A DNA stretch of 9,639 bases, from NCBI GenBank assembly GCA_036404255.1, contig DASWOP010000095.1, forward strand, positions 1-9,639, written 5' to 3'. Source of the stretch: JARLFX01 sp036404255 (GTDB lineage Bacteria > Acidobacteriota > Terriglobia > Terriglobales > Acidobacteriaceae). A model generated the notes under the pieces. That model worked only from the letters and a program-made list of their open reading frames with translations. It was not told where the DNA came from and did no database searches. The position numbers were made by a program, and so were the translations under genes. How positions within the stretch are numbered: position 1 is the first letter of the stretch; every line of letters begins with the position of its first letter. This document shows positions 1 to 7,783 of the stretch, one piece after another.

Positions 1-1317
1 GATGCCGAAGAATCGGCCCGGCGGCGCGGCAAATTCCGCCTTCTGCCGGAACTGCGCCGTGGCGAGCTCTGGACCTACTTCGGCCCAGCCTTCGTCGCCA
101 GCGTAGCCTACATCGATCCCGGCAACTTCGCCACCAACATCGAGGGAGGCACCCGCTTCGGTTACAAGCTCCTCTGGGTCCTGCTCTGGTCCAACGCCAT
201 GGCGATCCTCATCCAGTATCTCTCGGCCAAGCTCGGCATCGTCACCGGCCGCACCCTGCCGCAGAGCTGCCGCGACCACTTCTCCCGCCCCACCGTCATC
301 GGCCTCTGGATCGCCGCCGAAATCTCCGCCATCGCCACCGATATCGCCGAATTTCTCGGTGCCGCGCTCGGCTTCTACCTGCTCTTCGGCTCCGTTCTGG
401 TCACCCAGGGCTGGACCAAGACGCACGTCCTCCTGCTCGCCGCCCTGCTCACCTCCATCTGCGTCTTCCTCATCCTCGCGCTCGATCTCGCCGGCTTCCG
501 CTTCCTCGAACTCGGCATCATGGCCTTCGTCGCCATCATCGGCGTCTGCTACGCCATCGAAGTCTTCCTGGTTCACCCGGATTGGAAGCTGGCCGCCTTC
601 CACACCCTCGTTCCCACCATCAGCCACAGCAGCCTGTACATCGCCGTCGGCATGCTCGGCGCCACCGTAATGCCGCACGTCATCTACCTGCACTCAGCGC
701 TGGTACAGCCACGCCGCCGTCAAGCCGTGATCGATAAATCGAACAGCCGTTCCTTCATCCAGCGCTTCCTCAAATTCGAACTGATTGACGTCTTCGTCGC
801 CATGAACGGTGCCTGGCTCATCAACTCCGCCATGATCGTGATGGCCGCCTGCGCCTTCGGCTCTCTCGCCGCCCACGGCATGGCGCCCGTGACCAGCATC
901 GAAGACGCGCATCGCACCCTCGGCCCCCTGATGGGCGGCCTCTCCGCTCTGGTCTTCGCCGTCGCTCTGCTCTGCTCCGGCCTGTCGTCGTCCACTGTTG
1001 GCGTCATGGCCGGCCAGGTCATCATCGAAGGCTTCCTCGACATCAAGTTCCCCATCTTCCTCCGCCGCCTCATTACGATCATCCCCGCCATCGTCATCAT
1101 CGCCCTCGGCCTCGATCCCCTGAAGATCCTCATCCTCTCCCAGGTCGTCCTGAGCTTCTCCCTGCCCTTCGCCCTCATCCCCCTCCTCGTCCTGACCGGC
1201 CGCTGGCAGGTGATGCGCCGCTACATGAACACCCGCCCCACCCAGTGGCTCGGCTGGCTCACCGCAAGCATCATCATCGCGCTCAACATCCTTCTCCTCT
1301 GGCAACTCGTCGCATAG
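1..1317 (+). CDS. mntH: NRAMP-family Mn2+/H+ symporter (MntH), 5'-truncated by window edge
   Basis: Inner-membrane symporter that takes up Mn2+, and probably Fe2+, using the proton gradient. The frame is open from base 1, so 438 residues are visible and only a short N-terminus is missing; the first in-frame ATG at 199 lies inside the conserved core and is not the start. TM1 carries the metal-binding DPGN motif at visible residues 39-42. TM6 carries A221-T-V-M224 followed by PHVIYLHS, the helix break whose Ala and Met complete the metal site. PHV instead of PHN is, from memory, the form seen in bacterial MntH proteins. Other family signatures are SAKLGIVTGRTLP, ATDIAEFLGAALG and LSQVVLSFSLPFALIPLL. 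Hydrophobic helices run to the C-terminus and the length suits the family. The promoter lies outside the window, so control by MntR or Fur cannot be judged. No clear terminator follows the stop. Third codon positions are strongly C-biased, like acnA. Confidence 0.95.
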   Translation, partial: DAEESARRRGKFRLLPELRRGELWTYFGPAFVASVAYIDPGNFATNIEGGTRFGYKLLWVLLWSNAMAILIQYLSAKLGIVTGRTLPQSCRDHFSRPTVIGLWIAAEISAIATDIAEFLGAALGFYLLFGSVLVTQGWTKTHVLLLAALLTSICVFLILALDLAGFRFLELGIMAFVAIIGVCYAIEVFLVHPDWKLAAFHTLVPTISHSSLYIAVGMLGATVMPHVIYLHSALVQPRRRQAVIDKSNSRSFIQRFLKFELIDVFVAMNGAWLINSAMIVMAACAFGSLAAHGMAPVTSIEDAHRTLGPLMGGLSALVFAVALLCSGLSSSTVGVMAGQVIIEGFLDIKFPIFLRRLITIIPAIVIIALGLDPLKILILSQVVLSFSLPFALIPLLVLTGRWQVMRRYMNTRPTQWLGWLTASIIIALNILLLWQLVA

Positions 1318-1633
1318 AAGTTTGGAATGCCAGTATTGCGCCGGCATCGGTACGAATCGAATGTCGATAAGCGCATTGGCGATTTATCGCTCACAGAATT
1401 CATTCAAGAGTTCGGGACAGTGGCTCCTCTTAGCCGGTTGCTGCAAAACATATGAAAAGTTTCTCTTAGGAAAGATTTTTTTGAAGAGAAGTCGTCGGGA
1501 AATTGATATTCTGTGAGAGCTTTTTCATTTCCCCTGGTCACAATTCCCCGTCCCCTGATTCTGCAGAGCCGTGCTTCGAAGGAGCATTGTAGGGAGCTAC
1601 TGAATCAATTTAACCAAAGGTGGAGTCTGCCCG
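1318..1633. other. Intergenic region between mntH and the CruF-like gene
   Basis: This 316-base stretch has no convincing gene. Short open frames exist but lack ribosome-binding sites and use codons unlike the neighbours. It is visibly richer in A and T than the mntH coding sequence. A weak stem (CGATAA at 1365-1370 pairing with TTATCG at 1384-1389, 13-base loop) has no T tract and is not called a terminator. TTGAAG at 1481-1486 followed by TATTCT at 1507-1512 could be promoter elements for the downstream gene, but the 20-base spacing is poor. The useful signal is the ribosome-binding site at the right end. Confidence 0.6.
1616..1625 (+). promoter_or_regulatory. Shine-Dalgarno site of the CruF-like gene
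   Basis: AAAGGTGGAG lies eight bases before the ATG at 1634. It is a near-ideal Shine-Dalgarno sequence and fixes that ATG as the start, ruling out the overlapping open frame that begins at 1513. Confidence 0.75.
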
Positions 1634-2482
1634 ATGAGTCGGATTACTCGTGTATTATCTGTGGTCTTTTTCGTTGCGATCATGTACATGATTCTGGCGG
1701 AAGCTGTGTCGCCCTGGTTCAATCTTCCCATGCTCGGAAACATTGGATTCGTGCTGTTCTTTGTTCTCTTTTCTGTATTCCATTGCTGCGCTGTGGAAGG
1801 ACCGAAACGCACGGCGATCTTCTTTGCCGTTTCCGCCATCGTCACCTACGCGATGGAAGAGACAGGGGTAAGAACCGGGCTGGTCTTTGGGGCATATCAC
1901 TATAGCGATATGCTCGGAATCAAGCTTGGCCATGTGCCGGTACTCATTCCCCTGGGATGGTTCATGATGATCTATCCCTCACGCGTGGTAGCCAAAGCCA
2001 TTCTCCGTACCGTCGATGTGCGTTCGATTCCGGGAATTACCGTTCTGGCCGCATTGTCGGCGACGGTGATGACCGCATGGGATTTGGTCATGGACCCGGC
2101 CATGTCAACGCTTGCGGGCAACTGGGTATGGGAGAAGGGCGGAATCTATTTCGGTGTGCCCCGGCGCAATTATCTCGGATGGCTGCTGACGACCTTTCTG
2201 GTTTATTGGTTAGTTGGATTGCTCTGGCGGGCGGATGATGGAAAGAACACCGCTACGAGGACCTTCGCGGCGCTTCCTGTGATCGTCTATGCCTTCTTCA
2301 CTGTCCGCTATGTGGCGACGAACTCCTTTCCTCAGCTTCAGGTAGTCGCGCTCTTTTCCATGGGCTTGCCTGCTTTCGTGTCTCTAATCCAGATCTGCAT
2401 GAATCGCAGCGTTACTGCGCAGCACGCAGGAGTCACTGCTGACATTGCAGCCACAGTCGCGGAAGACACCATCTCTGTCTGA
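1634..2482 (+). CDS. Carotenoid biosynthesis membrane protein, CruF/DUF422 family
   Basis: A 282-residue, very hydrophobic protein with about seven predicted membrane helices. The family includes CruF, the gamma-carotene 1',2'-hydratase of cyanobacteria, and the haloarchaeal bisanhydrobacterioruberin hydratase; both add water to a terminal double bond of an acyclic carotenoid end. Family signatures visible are EETGVRTGLVFGAYHYSD (residues 75-92), LGHVPVLIPLGW (98-109), TAWDLVMDP (147-155), W164-V-W and YFGVPRRNYLGW (172-183). The conserved acidic residues E76, D150 and D154 lie in these blocks. The last 25 residues or so are polar and unremarkable. The start is set by a strong ribosome-binding site. 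No other carotenoid gene, such as crtB, crtI or cruG, is nearby, so the family assignment is firm but the exact substrate is not. Codon use is less C-ending than in mntH or acnA. Confidence 0.87.
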   Translation: MSRITRVLSVVFFVAIMYMILAEAVSPWFNLPMLGNIGFVLFFVLFSVFHCCAVEGPKRTAIFFAVSAIVTYAMEETGVRTGLVFGAYHYSDMLGIKLGHVPVLIPLGWFMMIYPSRVVAKAILRTVDVRSIPGITVLAALSATVMTAWDLVMDPAMSTLAGNWVWEKGGIYFGVPRRNYLGWLLTTFLVYWLVGLLWRADDGKNTATRTFAALPVIVYAFFTVRYVATNSFPQLQVVALFSMGLPAFVSLIQICMNRSVTAQHAGVTADIAATVAEDTISV

Positions 2483-2501
2483 CCGCGTGGTGAATGGGTG
2501 A

Positions 2502-2654
2502 ACTCTCAATTATTGCCATCAAGCCAATGCACTCATTGAGAACCTCACCGGCATCACCAACGGAATGAGTTCTGCTAAAGGCGCTTGCCGCAACGCACTT
2601 CGCCTGACAGAATGGGTGACACCTCTCGATGATGACGTTGCCATTGAGTGGTAA
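2502..2654 (+). other. Open coding-like stretch, possible gene remnant
   Basis: Between an in-frame TGA (2499-2501) and a TAA (2652-2654) there are 50 open codons. From residue 6 they read like ordinary protein (QANALIENLTGITNGMSSAK and onward, ending DDDVAIEW). The only ATG, at 2565, would give 29 residues and has no ribosome-binding site. The composition looks more protein-like than chance, which suggests a decayed gene end, but I recognise no family. The stop lies inside the first palindrome at 2647-2666. Confidence 0.2.
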
Positions 2655-2687
2655 AAAAATACCACTAAGTGGTAAATATTTACCACT
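2647..2687. promoter_or_regulatory. Two tandem 20-bp palindromes, operator-like
   Basis: The first palindrome (2647-2666) is AGTGGTA, six A/T-only bases, TACCACT. The second (2668-2687) is AGTGGTAAATATTTACCACT, a perfect 20-bp dyad. One base separates them, so the centres are exactly 21 bp apart, about two helical turns, and the four 7-bp half-sites alternate in direction. This geometry is typical of cooperative binding by two repressor dimers on one DNA face. I do not recognise the half-site as belonging to a known regulator. At the RNA level the same bases could form two hairpins, but neither has the GC stem and U tract of a terminator. Confidence 0.6.
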
Positions 2688-2803
2688 ATTGCCAAATCAC
2701 CGTATCAGCTCAAATTTAGTTCACCGTTACAGCCCGCAAATTTACCGTCTTGGCCCGTCAAATACCCGTGTTAAACACCGTGCTCCCCCGTCCGCGCACA
2801 ACA

Positions 2804-2834
2804 AAAATGCGTAGCCTCATCGGCTACGCATTTT
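2804..2834 (-). terminator. Rho-independent terminator, bidirectional, of the YXWGXW lipoprotein gene
   Basis: A perfect 13-bp stem, AAAATGCGTAGCC (2804-2816) with GGCTACGCATTTT (2822-2834), closes a five-base loop. It lies 24 bases past the stop of the leftward gene at 2858. Both flanks read as A-stem-T, so it could stop transcription in either direction, including anything coming from the left. The T tract is short (four to five). Confidence 0.85.
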
Positions 2835-2857
2835 GCAGTTAAATCGTTCCACAGCCC

Positions 2858-4534
2858 TTATTTAGGATGTTCATCCCTTCGCTCTTCAGGCGCAGGCCGT
2901 GCAGCCGGCGCCGGCCGTGCCTGAGGTGCAGGTCGAGCCTGCTGCTGCGGTTGTGGCCGTGCAACAGGTGCAGCCGGGCGCGCTGCTGGCTGCGGAGTTG
3001 GTGCAGGCCGTGCGACCGGTGCAGCGCGTGGTGCCGCCTGCGGCTGCGCTGCCGGACGCGAGAAGTTCTGCGGCTGCGAGTCATGCCGTTGGAAGTTCTG
3101 TGGCCGCTGCGGCTCCACGATCTGCTGCGGAGTTGTATGTGTCGGTTGCGCCGCCGGCGGTGCTGCTACCGGTGACGGTGACGTTGTGGGACGGCTGAAG
3201 TTCTGCGGCTCCCTTTGGCCCGGCTGCTGCTGCGCCGGCCTCTGCTCCGTCTGTTGCGGTGCAGGCCGCGCAAAGTTCTGCGGCTGTCCCGGACGCTGCT
3301 GCACAGGTTGCTGTTGCGCCGGACGACTCTGGTTCCCCGGCACTGGTGTGACGATTGGCCGTCCGGTGTTCTGCGGACGATCCTGCGGCGACCCTGGCTG
3401 CCGCACCGGCTGCCCCGATTGCTGCCCCGGCCTCTGCTGCTGCACCGCCCCCGGTTGTCCCGGACGGCCAAAGTTCTGCTGCGGCTGTTGTCCCGGCTGA
3501 ACAGGATGTTGCGGTTGCCCCTGCTGCCCTGGCCGCGCAGAGTTCTGCGGCTGTCCACCATTCGGCCTCGCCTGTTGCTGCGGAATGCGTGCCGCCGGCA
3601 TAGGCCGCGTCTCGCGGTCTGCCTGTATCGGCCGGGCCGACACTACCTCCGCTGGGCGTCCACGGTTCACATTCGCAAACTGCTGGCGATTCTGTGACGC
3701 AGCGTGCTGCGCCTCCATCTGCGTCCGCATCGGCTGCACCCTCTGCTGCCGCATTGCCGCAAACTCTGCCGGTGCCGGACGCAGATTCGCGCCACCCGGC
3801 CCGTTATAGCTCACGCGGGTGTTGTTGATCACCGTCACATTGCGTACATACACGTTGGTAATGCGCGGCCCACGGATATTGTTCACTGCACGGTTGTAGA
3901 AGAAGTGCCGGTCACGCCAGTAGCCGCCCTCATATCCGCGTCCACCATACCCAAATCCGTAATTGATACCGCCGTAGTAGCCGATATAACGGCCCCAGTA
4001 CCCGCGGTAGAAGAAGTAGTGCCCCTGGCGGTAACCCCAGTAAGCAGGCGTCCATAGAGCGCCCTGATACGGCGGCATCACCCACACCCCCGGCACCCAG
4101 TAGTAGCCCGCCGGCGCCCACGCCCAGTAGCCAGGCGTCCACAGGTAGCCATCGTCTGGAATGGGAGGCTGCGAATACTCAGGCAGCGGCGGCGGAGCCT
4201 GATCGGCCTGCGCTTCGGCGTCGTCATAGTCGCCGTTGTCCAGCGCATCCTGCCCCTGGTCCACGCTCTGATCGCTGTAACCCTGGTCTGCCGGCTGCTG
4301 GTCATTGGCCGAAGCCGTCCGCGCCGCCGTAATAGCCTCGTTCGTTCCCTGGCCTGCGGGCACATACTGCACATCACCCTGCTGGCTCGCGTCCACCGGA
4401 GCCATATTCGCTGCCGCCGGGTCCATCCCGGTGTCATTTGCCTGGTTCTGCGCACTCACATTGCGATGGCAGCCCGTCGCCAGTAGTCCAACCATCATGG
4501 TGACCATTGCTGCCGTTGATCGAAAATTTTTCAT
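2858..4534 (-). CDS. YXWGXW-repeat lipoprotein with Pro/Gln-rich tail
   Basis: A 558-residue predicted lipoprotein. Residues 1-22 form a signal peptide ending in LLATGC, a lipobox with C22 as the lipidated residue. Residues 23-112 are polar and acidic. Residues 131-166 hold three WxPxxW units (LWTPGYW, YWVPGVW, LWTPAYW), the YXWGXW-type motif of unknown function. Residues 167-207 are rich in Gly, Tyr and Arg, as in surface-sticky segments. Residues 215-245 are a compact stretch (NVYVRNVTVINNT) that could form a beta strand pair. Residues 290-558 are low-complexity Pro/Gln/Arg/Ala with seven PQNxxRP-like units. An outer-membrane or periplasmic structural role is an inference; such genes are, to my knowledge, common in acidobacteria and some proteobacteria. 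The ATG is preceded by GGGGAA at 4541-4546, six bases away. A strong terminator follows. The gene is divergent from acnA. Confidence 0.88.
   Translation of the reverse strand: MKNFRSTAAMVTMMVGLLATGCHRNVSAQNQANDTGMDPAAANMAPVDASQQGDVQYVPAGQGTNEAITAARTASANDQQPADQGYSDQSVDQGQDALDNGDYDDAEAQADQAPPPLPEYSQPPIPDDGYLWTPGYWAWAPAGYYWVPGVWVMPPYQGALWTPAYWGYRQGHYFFYRGYWGRYIGYYGGINYGFGYGGRGYEGGYWRDRHFFYNRAVNNIRGPRITNVYVRNVTVINNTRVSYNGPGGANLRPAPAEFAAMRQQRVQPMRTQMEAQHAASQNRQQFANVNRGRPAEVVSARPIQADRETRPMPAARIPQQQARPNGGQPQNSARPGQQGQPQHPVQPGQQPQQNFGRPGQPGAVQQQRPGQQSGQPVRQPGSPQDRPQNTGRPIVTPVPGNQSRPAQQQPVQQRPGQPQNFARPAPQQTEQRPAQQQPGQREPQNFSRPTTSPSPVAAPPAAQPTHTTPQQIVEPQRPQNFQRHDSQPQNFSRPAAQPQAAPRAAPVARPAPTPQPAARPAAPVARPQPQQQARPAPQARPAPAARPAPEERRDEHPK
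3053..3550 (-). repeat. Seven degenerate PQNxxRP coding repeats
   Basis: Within the lipoprotein tail, the units start at residues 329, 351, 387, 418, 443, 478 and 488: NSARP, NFGRP, NTGRP, NFARP, NFSRP, NFQRH and NFSRP after PQ/QQ. On the top strand they appear as variants of AAGTTCTGCGG. Spacing is irregular (10 to 36 residues), so this is a dispersed motif in disordered sequence, not a tight tandem array. Confidence 0.7.
4037..4144 (-). repeat. Three WxPxxW (YXWGXW-type) coding repeats
   Basis: Residues 131-137, 145-151 and 160-166 of the lipoprotein repeat an aromatic-W-x-P-x-aromatic-W pattern at a spacing of 14-15 residues. The third unit has Ala where the first two have Gly. This is the family-defining motif of the protein. 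Confidence 0.75.
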
Positions 4535-4589
4535 GTCAGGTTCCCCGTTCTCGCCTGCGTCTGATTGTGGCTGAATTGCTACATCAGAA

Positions 4590-4609
4590 CTGTATATCTA
4601 AATACACAG
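4590..4609. promoter_or_regulatory. 20-bp near-palindrome upstream of the lipoprotein gene
   Basis: CTGTATAT (4590-4597) and ATACACAG (4602-4609) are inverted copies with one mismatch around a four-base centre. It lies 56 bases upstream of the leftward ATG, in the A/T-rich part of the intergenic region, where an operator for that gene would be expected. No regulator can be named. Confidence 0.35.
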
Positions 4610-4687
4610 CTTACGGCGCGCAGTTGCTCTTTTTCTGAGATGCAGATTTCGTCCCCAGCGACACTTCCGCCCGCTGCCCCCGGGCGT

Positions 4688-4693
4688 TACACT
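4688..4693 (+). promoter_or_regulatory. Candidate -10 element upstream of acnA
   Basis: TACACT fits a sigma-70 -10 box in five of six positions, counting TATAAT as consensus with one weak match. A transcript would start near 4700, giving acnA a leader of about 196 bases. No good -35 box is present at 16-18 bases upstream, so the call is tentative. Confidence 0.28.
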
Positions 4694-4699
4694 GTTGGG

Positions 4700-4804
4700 G
4701 TGAAGCAGCCGCGTCATCGCCGCCAAACCGTGCGCCCCTCCGTTGGAACCGTCAAGCGCTTCCGCCGTGGCCGTCCGGATCGCGGCCGTTCCTTAGGCCA
4801 GTAG
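4700..4804 (+). CDS. Possible small arginine-rich ORF in the acnA leader
   Basis: A GTG-initiated frame of 34 codons, beginning VKQPRHRRQTVRPSV and ending TAG 91 bases before acnA. About 13 residues are Arg, Lys or His. The GTG sits six bases after the TACACT -10 candidate, so it could be the first codon of a leaderless mRNA; there is no separate ribosome-binding site. Arginine-rich reading frames are common by chance in GC-rich DNA, so this is weak. I recognise no family. Confidence 0.2.
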   Translation: MKQPRHRRQTVRPSVGTVKRFRRGRPDRGRSLGQ

Positions 4805-4895
4805 ACCGCTCTTACCCTTTTCCCATAAGCTTCTTCGCTGTGCTCCCCAACGGCAGCGGCACTACCGCGCCCCCACGCGCAGAGGATCTTCCAAA

Positions 4896-7697
<2,802 letters not shown>

Positions 7698-7723
7698 ACG
7701 CTGTCGGCTTCCAACAGCCATGA

Positions 7724-7751
7724 AAAAGTCCCGGTCACGACCGGGACTTTT
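7724..7751 (+). terminator. Rho-independent terminator of acnA
   Basis: AAAAGTCCCGG (7724-7734) pairs perfectly with CCGGGACTTTT (7741-7751) around a six-base TCACGA loop, 26 bases after the acnA stop. The stem can extend two more pairs if the loop shrinks to two bases. The TTTTCT tail completes a classic terminator. It separates acnA from the next gene. Confidence 0.9.
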
Positions 7752-7776
7752 CTCTGCGCGCATCCGCTACTACAAT
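7748..7776 (+). promoter_or_regulatory. Promoter of the M48-like gene, probably giving a leaderless mRNA
   Basis: TACAAT at 7771-7776 matches the -10 consensus in five of six positions. Seventeen bases upstream is TTTTCT (7748-7753), a weak -35 that overlaps the T tract of the acnA terminator. The ATG at 7784 is eight bases past the -10 box, where transcription should begin, and no Shine-Dalgarno fits in between. Confidence 0.5.
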
Positions 7777-7783
7777 AGCGGCC

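Larger units (their letters stand above)
2483..2857. other. Convergent intergenic region with operator-like palindromes and terminator
   Basis: This 375-base stretch lies between two genes that converge on it. It holds, in order: a 10-base direct repeat GAATGGGTGA (2492-2501 and 2610-2619); an open, coding-like stretch at 2502-2651; a pair of tandem palindromes at 2647-2687; an A/T-rich segment with no recognisable gene (2688-2803); and a strong hairpin at 2804-2834. The 61-codon frame at 2629-2814 runs through both the palindromes and half the hairpin, so it is not called as a gene. Confidence 0.7.
4535..4895. other. Divergent intergenic region, lipoprotein / acnA
   Basis: These 361 bases must hold the promoters of both neighbours. 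The left part (4580-4640) is A/T-rich and includes a 20-bp near-palindrome. A possible rightward -10 element, TACACT, is at 4688-4693, followed after six bases by a GTG that opens a 34-codon arginine-rich frame ending at 4804. The remaining 90 bases before acnA show no clear structure except a weak CGCTG/CAGCG stem (4836-4840 with 4854-4858) and the acnA ribosome-binding site AGAGGA at 4881-4886. Confidence 0.6.

Noticed and set aside
694..1347. Leftward frame opposite mntH (217 codons)
   Set aside because: Extremely acidic low-complexity translation, antisense to a well-supported NRAMP gene; an artefact of codon bias.
1513..1905. Rightward frame overlapping the start of the CruF-like gene
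   Set aside because: No ribosome-binding site, Cys/Arg/His-rich translation, and it conflicts with the strong family match in another frame.
2629..2814. Rightward 61-codon ORF
   Set aside because: It reads through both palindromes and into the terminator stem, its start lacks a Shine-Dalgarno, and the translation (Pro/Ser/Leu-rich) has no recognisable feature.
2867..3698. Several rightward frames opposite the lipoprotein tail
   Set aside because: These are products of the repetitive GC-rich coding sequence on the other strand; their translations are Arg/Leu/Cys or Ala/Pro/Val strings.
7700..7718. GCTGT/ACAGC inverted repeat just after acnA
   Set aside because: Only five base pairs, and superseded by the much stronger hairpin at 7724-7751.
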